Origin: Clostridiaceae bacterium
GTDB lineage: Bacteria > Bacillota > Clostridia > Oscillospirales > Acutalibacteraceae
Assembly: GCA_021769555.1 (NCBI GenBank)
Contig: JAETSR010000001.1
Coordinates: 496,001 to 560,000, forward strand
Length of the DNA: 64,000 bases
Direction of reading: 5' to 3'
Part shown: piece after piece, positions 25,129 to 32,900 of the stretch
How positions within the stretch are numbered: position 1 is the first letter of the stretch
How the letters are laid out: each line of letters begins with the position of its first letter
Notes under the pieces: model-generated
What the model was told of the DNA's origin: nothing
Seen by the model: the letters and a program-made list of their open reading frames with translations, nothing else
Databases searched by the model: none
Program-made: the position numbers and the translations under genes

Positions 25129-25405
25129 AAGAATCCCTCCGTGAAATGAGCAGGATTTTTTATTCAGTATACAGGAAGACGGCTGAAAAGAAAAGAGACA
25201 AAATTATCGAAATACATAACAAATGAAGCAAAAAGAGGGAAATACATAGTGAAAATAAATTTTGTTATAGCAGAGCAAAACTTTGTTGCTGTGCAAAATG
25301 CTTGAACTCTGTTATCATAATGCTGTGAGTTTTAGGAAGAAGCAGAGCGGGCTTTGTATAAAGCTTATAATGGCTTCTCAAAAACAATAGAAAGGGGTTC
25401 TGGGA
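25129..25405. promoter_or_regulatory. Divergent control region between the YesM gene and the importer operon
   Basis: A TATAAT at 25366-25371 faces the importer but lacks a -35, as expected for an activated promoter. TGCTGTG occurs twice (25287-25293 and 25321-25327). These might be YesN half-sites. No gene is present. Confidence 0.3.
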
Positions 25406-26344
25406 ATGAAAGGCAGGGCGGAAACAGTAAAAAGGAAAGACTCGGTATTCAAGGAAATATGGAAAAACAAGGCGATATATATGATAATGCTGCCAGGCAT
25501 AGCGTGGTTTATCATCTTTGCTTATGGACCTATGTCGGGCTTGCAGCTGGCGTTTAAAGAATACAGCACTAAGCTGGGAATATGGGGAAGCCCCTGGTGC
25601 GGCATGGAGAATTTTCAGTACGTGTTCCGGGACCCGTCGTTCCTGCGGTCGGTGGGCACAACCCTGTGGATAAACGCGGGAAGGCTTTTGTTTCAGTTTC
25701 CCGTTCCCATCATTCTGGCCCTGCTTTTCAATGAGCTGCGGCTGAAACGCTACAAAAAAATAGTACAGACTGTGCTCACTTTCCCCCAGTTCCTCTCCTG
25801 GGTCATCGTGGCCAGTATCGTAATCAATATTCTCTCCTATGACGGTCTGGTGAACAGCGTCATCGCGGCCTTCGGCGGGGAGACCGTCAACTTTATGGGC
25901 AGCGCGGGCATGTTCCAGCCACTTTTGTACATAACAGAGAATTGGAAGTCCGCGGGCTGGGGGGCAATCATATATATGGCGGCCATTTCCGGTATTGACG
26001 TGGACCAGTATGAGGCGGCGGACCTGGACGGGGCTTCCCGGCTGCAAAAGATTTTCCGCATTACCATTCCAAACATTCTGCCTACGATTTCCGTGATGTT
26101 TGTGCTGCAAATGGGCAACCTGATGTCCGGCGGATTTGACCAGGTGTTTAACCTGTCCAATCCCGCGGTGAAGGATGTTTCGGAGATTCTGGACATGTAT
26201 ATCTATAATATATCCTTTGGCTCTACGCCCGACTTTGGATTTTCCACCGCCGTAAGCCTGTTCCGTTCTGTTGTAAACTGCGTCTTTTTAGTGGCCGCAG
26301 ACCGGGGCGCCAAAGCGTTGGGCGGCAGCGGATTGTTTGCATAA
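25406..26344 (+). CDS. Carbohydrate ABC transporter permease, LplB type (second system)
   Basis: A 312-residue six-helix permease. AYGPMSGLQLAFKEYSTKLGIWGSPWCG near the N-terminus and the EAA loop YEAADLDGASRLQKIFRITIP (about 202-222) are typical of LplB proteins. It forms the channel with the next gene and serves the lipoprotein at 27345. AAAGGGG precedes the ATG. As in the other clusters, no ATPase gene is nearby. Confidence 0.92.
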   Translation: MKGRAETVKRKDSVFKEIWKNKAIYMIMLPGIAWFIIFAYGPMSGLQLAFKEYSTKLGIWGSPWCGMENFQYVFRDPSFLRSVGTTLWINAGRLLFQFPVPIILALLFNELRLKRYKKIVQTVLTFPQFLSWVIVASIVINILSYDGLVNSVIAAFGGETVNFMGSAGMFQPLLYITENWKSAGWGAIIYMAAISGIDVDQYEAADLDGASRLQKIFRITIPNILPTISVMFVLQMGNLMSGGFDQVFNLSNPAVKDVSEILDMYIYNISFGSTPDFGFSTAVSLFRSVVNCVFLVAADRGAKALGGSGLFA

Positions 26345-26358
26345 GAAAGGAGATTATC

Positions 26359-27246
26359 ATGAAAGATATTGCAGGAAAAAAGCGGAAAATCGACGGGGTG
26401 GACATTTTCGTGTTCACGGTGCTGACTATATGGCTGCTGATTATCATTATTCCTTTTGTCAACGCGGTGGCAATCTCCTTTGCCACCCAGAAAGAGTATG
26501 TGGACAACCCCCTCATGCTGTTTCCCGCCAATCCCACTTTCCGCAGCTATGAAATGCTTTTGAACGACTACCGGATTTGGACGGGCTTTCGCACCTCTTT
26601 CCTGATTGTGCTGATGGGCGTGCCCCTGAATATGCTGCTCACTATGGTGCTGGCCTACGGCACCAGCCGGGGCAGTTATCCGGGCAAGAAAATCATCATC
26701 GGGGGCATATTGTTCACCATGCTCTTCAACGGCGGCATTATCCCCCTCTATTTACAGATGAAAGAGATGGGGCTGACAAACCATCTGTGGTCCGTGCTGC
26801 TGGCGGGGTCTGTAAACGTATTCTATTTCGTAATTATGCGCAGCTATTTTCAGTCGCTCCCTGACTCACTTATCGAGTCCGCCCGGCTGGACGGAGCGGG
26901 GGAGTGGCGGGTGCTCTTCCATATTATCCTGCCCCTCTCAAAGCCCATTATCGCCACCCTGACGCTGTTCTATCTGGTAGACCGGTGGAACGAATGGTAT
27001 CATGCTTTGATTTTTATCCGCAACAGCGATTTGCAGCCTTTGCAGCTGGTTCTGCGGTCTATTGTGATGGAGTCCAGCATTGTCAACAATGTGACCAGCG
27101 CGGCGGCAATGGAGACAATGCAGAACTTTGACATGGGCGTAAAAATGGCGGCGGTCATTGTTACGATACTGCCGGTAATGTGCGTGTTCCCCTTCCTGCA
27201 AAAGCATTTCGCCCAGGGCGTAATGGTAGGCGCGGTGAAGGCTTAA
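26359..27246 (+). CDS. Carbohydrate ABC transporter permease, YtcP type (second system)
   Basis: A 295-residue MalG-like permease with six helices, the LIESARLDGAGEWRVLFHIILP EAA loop (about 174-195) and the family C-terminus PFLQKHFAQGVMVGAVKA. It starts 14 bp after the first permease with GAAAGGAG as ribosome site. Confidence 0.92.
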   Translation: MKDIAGKKRKIDGVDIFVFTVLTIWLLIIIIPFVNAVAISFATQKEYVDNPLMLFPANPTFRSYEMLLNDYRIWTGFRTSFLIVLMGVPLNMLLTMVLAYGTSRGSYPGKKIIIGGILFTMLFNGGIIPLYLQMKEMGLTNHLWSVLLAGSVNVFYFVIMRSYFQSLPDSLIESARLDGAGEWRVLFHIILPLSKPIIATLTLFYLVDRWNEWYHALIFIRNSDLQPLQLVLRSIVMESSIVNNVTSAAAMETMQNFDMGVKMAAVIVTILPVMCVFPFLQKHFAQGVMVGAVKA

Positions 27247-27266
27247 CAGCGGAAATTCCCTATTCT

Positions 27267-27275
27267 GAAAGGAGG
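27267..27275 (+). promoter_or_regulatory. Orphan strong Shine-Dalgarno, STAB-SD-like
   Basis: GAAAGGAGG lies 70 bp upstream of the lipoprotein ATG at 27345, which has its own ribosome site. No ATG follows it at a working distance; the only in-frame candidate is a CTG at 27282. The sequence equals the stabilising STAB-SD element known from Bacillus cry genes. An identical element lies before the third lipoprotein gene at 51306. Confidence 0.4.
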
Positions 27276-27344
27276 TGGGGCCTGAAATTCAAAGAAATTT
27301 TGTGCAGAGAATACCGAGAAAATATGAAAGAAAGGACTAGAAAA

Positions 27345-29027
27345 ATGAAACTTGCGAAACGAATTATCCCCATGCTTCTGGCGGGCCTTTTAGTGCTGAG
27401 CACGGCCGCCTGCGGCGGAAACAACAGCAGCGAGAGCAGCTCTTCCAAGGTATCATCATCTTCCCAGGAGAGCAGCTCAGAGGAGCCCGGCAGCGAGGCT
27501 TCAGAGCCGGAGACCAGCCAGAGCGGCTATGAGAACCAAGTGGAGCTGTCCTGGTACAAGGAAGGCATTACCGGCCAGGAGATTAACTATGACGGCGACG
27601 CCTGGGGCCAGTTCTGGCAGGACAAGTTCAACGTGAAGCTTGACCTGACCGCCGCCACCATGGACGACTCCGACTGGAACGAGCGCCTGCGCATTTGGAT
27701 TAACTCCGGCGACATGCCCGACGTGGCCCACTGGGGCTTCAACTACGGCGAGCTGGCAGACTATGCCCGGCAGGAGGCCGTTTACCGCTTCCCCGACGAC
27801 TGGAAAGAGCGCTGGCCCAACGTAGCCAAGACCCAGTCCTTTGTTCCCGGCGCGGCTGTGGCGGAGGAGAACCTGGGCGGCACCTATGTGCTGTTCCGCT
27901 CCATCTTTGTGAACAACCGTCCCGCCGAGCGCCTGAGCTACCACGCGCTGCTCTACATGCGCAAGGACTGGATGGAGGCCTGCGGCGTGGAGATTAAGGA
28001 CACCTACAGCCCCTCCGAGCTGGAGGAGATTGCCAGGAAGTTCAAGGAGCAGGACCCCGGCAAGGTGGGCAGCCAGCTGGTACCCATCAGTATCCGGACC
28101 TATGACATACCTAAAATCTATCCCGGCACCGTGTTCCCCGAGGCCATCAACATCGGCGACGGCTACTACAAGGACGCGGACGGCAAGTTCCAGTGGGCTC
28201 CCGCGGACCCCCGCACTCTGGAGGGCCTGAAAAAGTACCAGAATCTATATAAGAGCGGCCTGCTGGACCCCGAGTTCTACACCCTGACCCGTTTTGAGGG
28301 TACCGAGAAATTCTACATCGGCGGCACCGCCGGCATTGTGCTGGACGACGGCATGGGCTACATGATTCAGAGCCGCATGCAGCATGGCCTGCAGAGCAAC
28401 CTGGGCCTGGACCCTGAGAAAACCCTGCATATTGCCCAGCTGGTAGGCGAGGACGGCAAGTATTACTACCGCCAGGACATGAACTTCTACGGCTCTATCA
28501 TCTTCTCCCCCAACATTACCGACGAGCAGTTCGAGCGCGCTATGGACATTCTGGACTTCTGCGCCACTCCCGAAGGCCAGGAAATCTGCAGCTTGGGCTT
28601 TGAAGGCGAGGACTGGGAGAGAGATGACGACGGAGAATATGTCAGCCTGCTGCCTAACGAGATTACCGGCAACGCCAAGTCCATTCTGGGCAGCAAGTAT
28701 CCCAGCGCGGACACACAGTTCGGCGGCGTGATTCTGGGGGACGACTTCCAGTTCGTCACTCCCAACTACACCAAGGAAACCCGCGACACCATCAAAAAGT
28801 TCTACCAGCTGCGGGATGAAATCAGCGACGACAGCAGCCTGCTGCCCAGAGAGTACGACTACGAGTTCTTCAGCTCCCGGACCAAGACCCAGGCCAATAT
28901 GAGCCTGGACGAGGAATATGCTCAGCTGATTCTCAAAGAGGGCGACCTGGAGGCCAACTGGAACGCCTGGGTGCAGGAAAAAATGAAACTGGTGCAGCCC
29001 CTCCTGGACGAGCTGAACGCCAGCTAA
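27345..29027 (+). CDS. Carbohydrate ABC transporter substrate-binding lipoprotein (second system)
   Basis: The 560-residue lipoprotein has its signal peptide and lipobox at LSTAAC (Cys23), a Ser/Glu linker, and a long family-1 binding fold. It begins ELSWYKEGITGQEINYDGD and carries the DMPDVAHWG pattern of LplA/YtcQ binding proteins. The ATG at 27345 gives a normal signal peptide and has AAAGGA eight bases upstream; starts further upstream would bury the signal peptide. It delivers substrate to the permeases at 25406 and 26359, probably an oligogalacturonide-like chain, given the GH28 gene and uronate-type enzymes in the cluster. Confidence 0.88.
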   Translation: MKLAKRIIPMLLAGLLVLSTAACGGNNSSESSSSKVSSSSQESSSEEPGSEASEPETSQSGYENQVELSWYKEGITGQEINYDGDAWGQFWQDKFNVKLDLTAATMDDSDWNERLRIWINSGDMPDVAHWGFNYGELADYARQEAVYRFPDDWKERWPNVAKTQSFVPGAAVAEENLGGTYVLFRSIFVNNRPAERLSYHALLYMRKDWMEACGVEIKDTYSPSELEEIARKFKEQDPGKVGSQLVPISIRTYDIPKIYPGTVFPEAINIGDGYYKDADGKFQWAPADPRTLEGLKKYQNLYKSGLLDPEFYTLTRFEGTEKFYIGGTAGIVLDDGMGYMIQSRMQHGLQSNLGLDPEKTLHIAQLVGEDGKYYYRQDMNFYGSIIFSPNITDEQFERAMDILDFCATPEGQEICSLGFEGEDWERDDDGEYVSLLPNEITGNAKSILGSKYPSADTQFGGVILGDDFQFVTPNYTKETRDTIKKFYQLRDEISDDSSLLPREYDYEFFSSRTKTQANMSLDEEYAQLILKEGDLEANWNAWVQEKMKLVQPLLDELNAS

Positions 29028-29031
29028 GGCA

Positions 29032-29060
29032 TTGCAAATTTTGTCTTGGCGTGATATACT
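29032..29060 (+). promoter_or_regulatory. Internal promoter for the SDR operon
   Basis: TTGCAA (29032-29037), 17 bp, TATACT (29055-29060), beginning right after the lipoprotein stop and about 130 bp before the SDR gene. Confidence 0.6.
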
Positions 29061-29094
29061 GACCAAAACAGAATAAACTGGGACAAGAGGTGTG

Positions 29095-29133
29095 AGCCGG
29101 CCCCTATGCGTGTTTGCGCAATATGGGCCGGCT
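29095..29133 (+). terminator. GC-rich stem-loop after the second binding-protein gene
   Basis: AGCCGGCCC pairs with GGGCCGGCT around a 21-nt loop that can itself pair (ATGCG/GCGCAAT), followed by TTTCCC. It could terminate the importer message, or act as a leader attenuator for transcripts from the promoter at 29032. Confidence 0.5.
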
Positions 29134-29190
29134 TTCCCGGCGGTATCTTGCGTCAAGTTCAGAGGGACGCACATTTAGGAGGATTTGCGT

Positions 29191-30054
29191 ATGGAACGAA
29201 AAAAGGCGATTGTTACCGGGGCCAGCCGGGGCATTGGCAGAGGAATTGCGAAAATTCTGGCGAGAGAGGGCTATGATTTGGCCATCTCCTATTCAACCAA
29301 GCGTGATGAGGGAGAGGCTGTGGCGGAGTCCATCAAAAAGGAGTACGGCGGAAAATGCTTTTGCTTTCAGGCTTCTTTAGAGCAGCCGGGAGCCGGGGCA
29401 GAGCTGATGGAAAAAAGCGTGGAGGCCCTGGGAGGACTGGACCTGCTGGTGAACAATGCCGGCGTCACCCGATTTGAGAACATTTTGGATATGACGCCGG
29501 AGGTGTTCGAGCTGCTGTTCCGTCTGGACTTCCAGAATTACATTCTGATGATGCAGGCTGCGGCCCGGCATATGGTGAAGCACCGGGTGCGGGGGAGCCT
29601 TGTGAACATCACCTCCACCCGGGGAGAGCGGGCCTATGCGGGAGATTTCCTCTATGGAGGGCTGAAGGCCGGGCTGAACCGGGCAATCCAGTCCATCGCT
29701 CTGGATTTGGCCCCATACGGTATCCGGGTGAACAATGTGGCTCCCGGCGCGACCCGGATTCGTACCAGAGAGGAGCTGGAGGCGCAGGGCAAACCAGATT
29801 TTTGGAGCGCCTTAGGGGAGAAAATCCCTCTGGGACGCTGCGGCACGCCGGAGGATATTGGAGAGGCTGTGGCCTTTTTGGCCTCGGAGAAAGCCTCCTA
29901 CATCACCGGCATGACCATCAAGGTGGACGGCGGCTTGATTCTGCCCGGAATGCCTGAGCATGTGCCGGCAGGGGAGGACCCAGGCGGCTGGGGCAGAGCC
30001 GCGTCTGAATATGCGCAAAAAGTATTGGAGACAAACCAGAAAGGAGCAATATAA
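29191..30054 (+). CDS. Short-chain dehydrogenase/reductase (SDR)
   Basis: The 287-residue enzyme has the classical SDR pattern: TGASRGIGRGI cofactor loop near the N-terminus, NNAGV around residue 87, the active-site Ser in NITSTRG, YGGLK (YxxxK) and a C-terminal ITGMTIKVDGG. It should oxidise or reduce a sugar acid or keto-sugar with NAD(P). In uronate clusters such enzymes (KduD-like) reduce 5-keto-4-deoxyuronate or related keto acids; that role is inferred from the GH28 and dehydratase neighbours. The ATG at 29191 has AGGAGG at 29177-29182. An in-frame TTG at 29185 is less well placed. The stop overlaps the next start (TAATG). Confidence 0.85.
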   Translation: MERKKAIVTGASRGIGRGIAKILAREGYDLAISYSTKRDEGEAVAESIKKEYGGKCFCFQASLEQPGAGAELMEKSVEALGGLDLLVNNAGVTRFENILDMTPEVFELLFRLDFQNYILMMQAAARHMVKHRVRGSLVNITSTRGERAYAGDFLYGGLKAGLNRAIQSIALDLAPYGIRVNNVAPGATRIRTREELEAQGKPDFWSALGEKIPLGRCGTPEDIGEAVAFLASEKASYITGMTIKVDGGLILPGMPEHVPAGEDPGGWGRAASEYAQKVLETNQKGAI

Positions 30055-31262
30055 TGGTAACAATTCGGAATATCAAAACCATTCTCACCGCTCCCCGGGG
30101 CATTGATTTGGTGGTTGTCAAGGTGGAGACCAGCGAGGCAGGGCTCTACGGCCTGGGCTGCGCTACTTTCACCCAGCGCTACGGGGCGGTGGCCGCGGCA
30201 GTGGACGAGTATCTCAAGCCTCTGCTGGAAGGCAGGAACGTGGAGGACATTGAGGACATCTGGCAGACGGCCATGGGCAGCTCCTATTGGCGAAACGGCC
30301 CTGTGCTGAATAACGCCCTCTCCGGAGTGGACGAGGCGCTATGGGACATCAAGGGCAAAATGGCGAACATGCCGGTGTACGACCTGTTCGGGGGAAAATG
30401 CCGTCAGGCCGCGGCGGTATACCGGCACACAGACGGCGCAACCCCGGAAGAGGTGGAGGAGAACGTCCGCAAATATATGGAGCAGGGTTACCGCTACCTC
30501 CGCTGCCAGATGGGGGTTTATGGGGGCCAGATGGGAAAGGGAAAGCAGCGAATCGTCTCCCCGGAGAACAGCAAGCCCGGCGCTTACTACGACGCCCGCC
30601 AGTACTGCGAAGGGGTGGTAAAGCTCTTCGCCCATCTGCGGGACAAGCTGGGATATGAGATTGAGCTGCTCCACGACGTCCACGAGCGGCTGACGCCAAT
30701 ACAGGCCATCGGCCTGGCAAAGCAGCTTGAGCCCTACCGGCTGTTCTTCCTGGAGGACGCCCTGCCCCCGGAGCAGATACAGTGGCTGAGAACCATGCGG
30801 ACCCAGACGGCGGTGCCAATCGCTATAGGCGAGCTGTTCAACAACCCGCTGGAGTGGCGAGGGCTTGTGGCCGAAGGGCTTATCGACTACATCCGGGTAC
30901 ACCTGAGCCAAATCGGCGGACTGACCCCGGCCCGGAAGCTGGCGGTTCTTTGCGAGGCTTTCGGGGTGCGCACAGCCTGGCACGGTCCGGGGGACCTGTC
31001 CCCGGTGGGGGCGGCGGCGCAGCTGCATTTGGACCTGGCAAGCCCCAATTTCGGCATTCAGGAGTTCGCAGGTTTCTCGGAGGAGGAGCAGGAGGTATTC
31101 CCCGGATGTCCGCAGGTGCGGGACGGCTACCTTTACGCCAACGACAAGCCGGGCCTGGGCGTGGACATCGACGAGGAAAAGGCGGCCAAATATCCCTGTT
31201 CCTATCGGGAACCGGGCTGGCTTCTGGCCAGAACCACCGACGGCACTGCCGTGCGGCCGTAA
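30054..31262 (+). CDS. Enolase-superfamily sugar acid dehydratase, mannonate dehydratase (ManD/RspA)-like
   Basis: A 402-residue mandelate racemase/enolase-type protein. Metal ligands and acid/base residues line up with the ManD/RspA subgroup: Tyr156, Asp208 and His210 in LLHDVHERL, Glu234 in FLEDALPP, Glu260 in AIGELFNN and His310 in AWHGPGDLSPVG. Members dehydrate D-mannonate or D-gluconate to 2-keto-3-deoxygluconate, some very slowly. The full catalytic set suggests a real dehydratase. It would take the uronate pathway from the reduced sugar acid to KDG. The start overlaps the SDR stop by one base, so translation is coupled. Confidence 0.87.
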   Translation: MVTIRNIKTILTAPRGIDLVVVKVETSEAGLYGLGCATFTQRYGAVAAAVDEYLKPLLEGRNVEDIEDIWQTAMGSSYWRNGPVLNNALSGVDEALWDIKGKMANMPVYDLFGGKCRQAAAVYRHTDGATPEEVEENVRKYMEQGYRYLRCQMGVYGGQMGKGKQRIVSPENSKPGAYYDARQYCEGVVKLFAHLRDKLGYEIELLHDVHERLTPIQAIGLAKQLEPYRLFFLEDALPPEQIQWLRTMRTQTAVPIAIGELFNNPLEWRGLVAEGLIDYIRVHLSQIGGLTPARKLAVLCEAFGVRTAWHGPGDLSPVGAAAQLHLDLASPNFGIQEFAGFSEEEQEVFPGCPQVRDGYLYANDKPGLGVDIDEEKAAKYPCSYREPGWLLARTTDGTAVRP

Positions 31263-31284
31263 CAGAAAAAAAGGAGGGTTCACA

Positions 31285-32715
31285 GTGGAAAGCTGGAAGA
31301 AAGCGGGAAAAGGCCGGGAGCTTGCCTGGACATGGCAAGGGGAGGAACCGGAAACAAAAAAGCCGCTGATAGTTTGTCTGGCGGAGAGCGAGGGGGCTGC
31401 GGAGCAGTGCCTAAAGCGGATGGCGGAGGGCAAGAGCGGAGCCATACTGTCGGCGGTGGTTCTGCCTGATGAGGACATGGACGCCTGGGAAGAGGAGCTG
31501 GGGGACCTGATTTTCGCCTGGAAGAACTGCGGGCAGGTGGAGGAAACTCGAATTTCCCTCACGGGCAGCGAGGCATGTGCGGACGCGGTCTGGCGGCTGG
31601 GCGCACATCTCCCCCAGTGGTTTTCAGCCGTCTGCGTGGTGGGAGGCCATACAGACCCCTATGAGGCCCGGCAGCTGAGCAGGACGCCTCTGCGAGCCTA
31701 TGCTCCGGCGGGGCAGGACTGCCAGGTGCGGGACGGAAAGGTCCGCGCGGACGTGGAGCGCACGGTGATGGGAATCCGGGCGATTGGAGGGGAAAGCGTC
31801 TCCTGCCTGGACGTTCCGGAAGGGCTGGAAGGCCGGGCTGCCTGGGACTGGGCCTTTGCCGGCGGGGAAACCGTGAAATGGCTGGCGGAGCAGGACCGTA
31901 AGCGGCAGTTTCAGGTGTACAGCCTTCAGCCGGGCGTGTGGCGTATCGACGACTTTTTCACCTCCACCTGCTACCTGATTGAGGGAGGAGAAAAGGCGCT
32001 GCTCATAGATACCGGCATGGGGCAGGGGGACCTGCCCGGGCTTGTCCGACGGCTGACCCGCCTGCCCGTGGAGGTGGCGGTCACCCATCCCCATGGGGAC
32101 CACATGTATAAAGCGGAGCGTTTTTCCAAAATTTATCTGCATAAAAACGACGTTGCCCGCCTTCGGGAGCACCCGGAGAAATTCCCGGCGGCGTTCAGCC
32201 AGGGGAGCAAATGGCCTGAGCTGGCCCCCATTGAGGAGGGGAGCAAGATTGACCTGGGCGGCGGGGTCGTTATCGAGACCTTGGAGCTAGGGGGGCACAC
32301 TCCGGACTCCGTGGTATTCGCGGACGATTTCCACAAGCTGCTGTGTACCGGAGACGCCATCGGTTCCGGATATATTGCCCTGATGATTTGCCCGGAGGAC
32401 CAGATACTTCCATATATCGAAACCTACCGGGACAACCTGGAGCGCTTTGCAAAGCACCTGCCAAGGCTCAAGGATTACGCCTGGCTGGGAGGCCACGCCC
32501 TTCAGGAAAATGGCTGTGATATGCGCCGCCAGCAGGACTTCAACGGTGGAAAATCCGCATACTTTAATCCGATACGCCCCAGAGTGGTGGATGACATGCG
32601 CACCCTCTGCCAGAAGATTCTCTCGGGGGAAATCAGCAAAGAGGAGATTATGTCGGCAAAAGAACACTATTGCAGCTATGGCAGCGCGGGAATGTACTTT
32701 GCGTTCAGAGCATAA
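31285..32715 (+). CDS. Metallo-beta-lactamase-fold hydrolase fused to a degenerate alpha/beta-hydrolase-like domain
   Basis: The 476-residue protein has two parts. Residues ~25-175 recall the second half of a PHB-depolymerase-type alpha/beta hydrolase: an RISLTGSEACADAVWRLG segment where GxSxGG should be, VCVVGGHTDP, and an AGQDCQV segment where the catalytic Asp would be. The Gly-x-Ser-x-Gly nucleophile elbow is absent. From about 205 a complete metallo-beta-lactamase domain follows, with HPHGDH (268-273), a GHTPDS motif and TGDAIGSGY. MBL proteins hydrolyse esters, lactones or thioesters with one or two zinc ions. A sugar lactonase or deacylase role would suit the neighbouring dehydratase, but this is inference. 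It starts at GTG 31285 behind AAGGAGGG and ends the operon. Confidence 0.75.
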   Translation: MESWKKAGKGRELAWTWQGEEPETKKPLIVCLAESEGAAEQCLKRMAEGKSGAILSAVVLPDEDMDAWEEELGDLIFAWKNCGQVEETRISLTGSEACADAVWRLGAHLPQWFSAVCVVGGHTDPYEARQLSRTPLRAYAPAGQDCQVRDGKVRADVERTVMGIRAIGGESVSCLDVPEGLEGRAAWDWAFAGGETVKWLAEQDRKRQFQVYSLQPGVWRIDDFFTSTCYLIEGGEKALLIDTGMGQGDLPGLVRRLTRLPVEVAVTHPHGDHMYKAERFSKIYLHKNDVARLREHPEKFPAAFSQGSKWPELAPIEEGSKIDLGGGVVIETLELGGHTPDSVVFADDFHKLLCTGDAIGSGYIALMICPEDQILPYIETYRDNLERFAKHLPRLKDYAWLGGHALQENGCDMRRQQDFNGGKSAYFNPIRPRVVDDMRTLCQKILSGEISKEEIMSAKEHYCSYGSAGMYFAFRA

Positions 32716-32743
32716 TGACTTTGCAATTTGAATACACACGCTA

Positions 32744-32776
32744 AAAAAGTGGGGCGCTTACCGCGTCCCACTTTTT
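32744..32776 (+). terminator. Terminator of the uronide cluster
   Basis: AAAAAGTGGG pairs with CCCACTTTTT with an inner GCG/CGC pairing. It is bidirectional, and lies between convergent genes. Confidence 0.88.
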
Positions 32777-32900
32777 CTGGTGTGGTGCACCAATACACAG
32801 TCTGTCATATTCATATCATAGAATGAAAACCACTTTAGCCCGCAAATCTGGTGAAAGCAGAGTGGCTCCATGCACCCCATCTAAGGACAATCCAATCTCA

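Noticed and set aside
27282-27344. CTG start for the second binding protein behind the strong GGAGG
   Set aside because: It would put about 20 charged residues before the signal peptide. The ATG at 27345 has its own site and gives a normal lipoprotein signal.
30339-31562. 407-residue minus-strand frame
   Set aside because: It lies opposite the ManD-like and MBL genes, whose catalytic motifs are intact on the plus strand.
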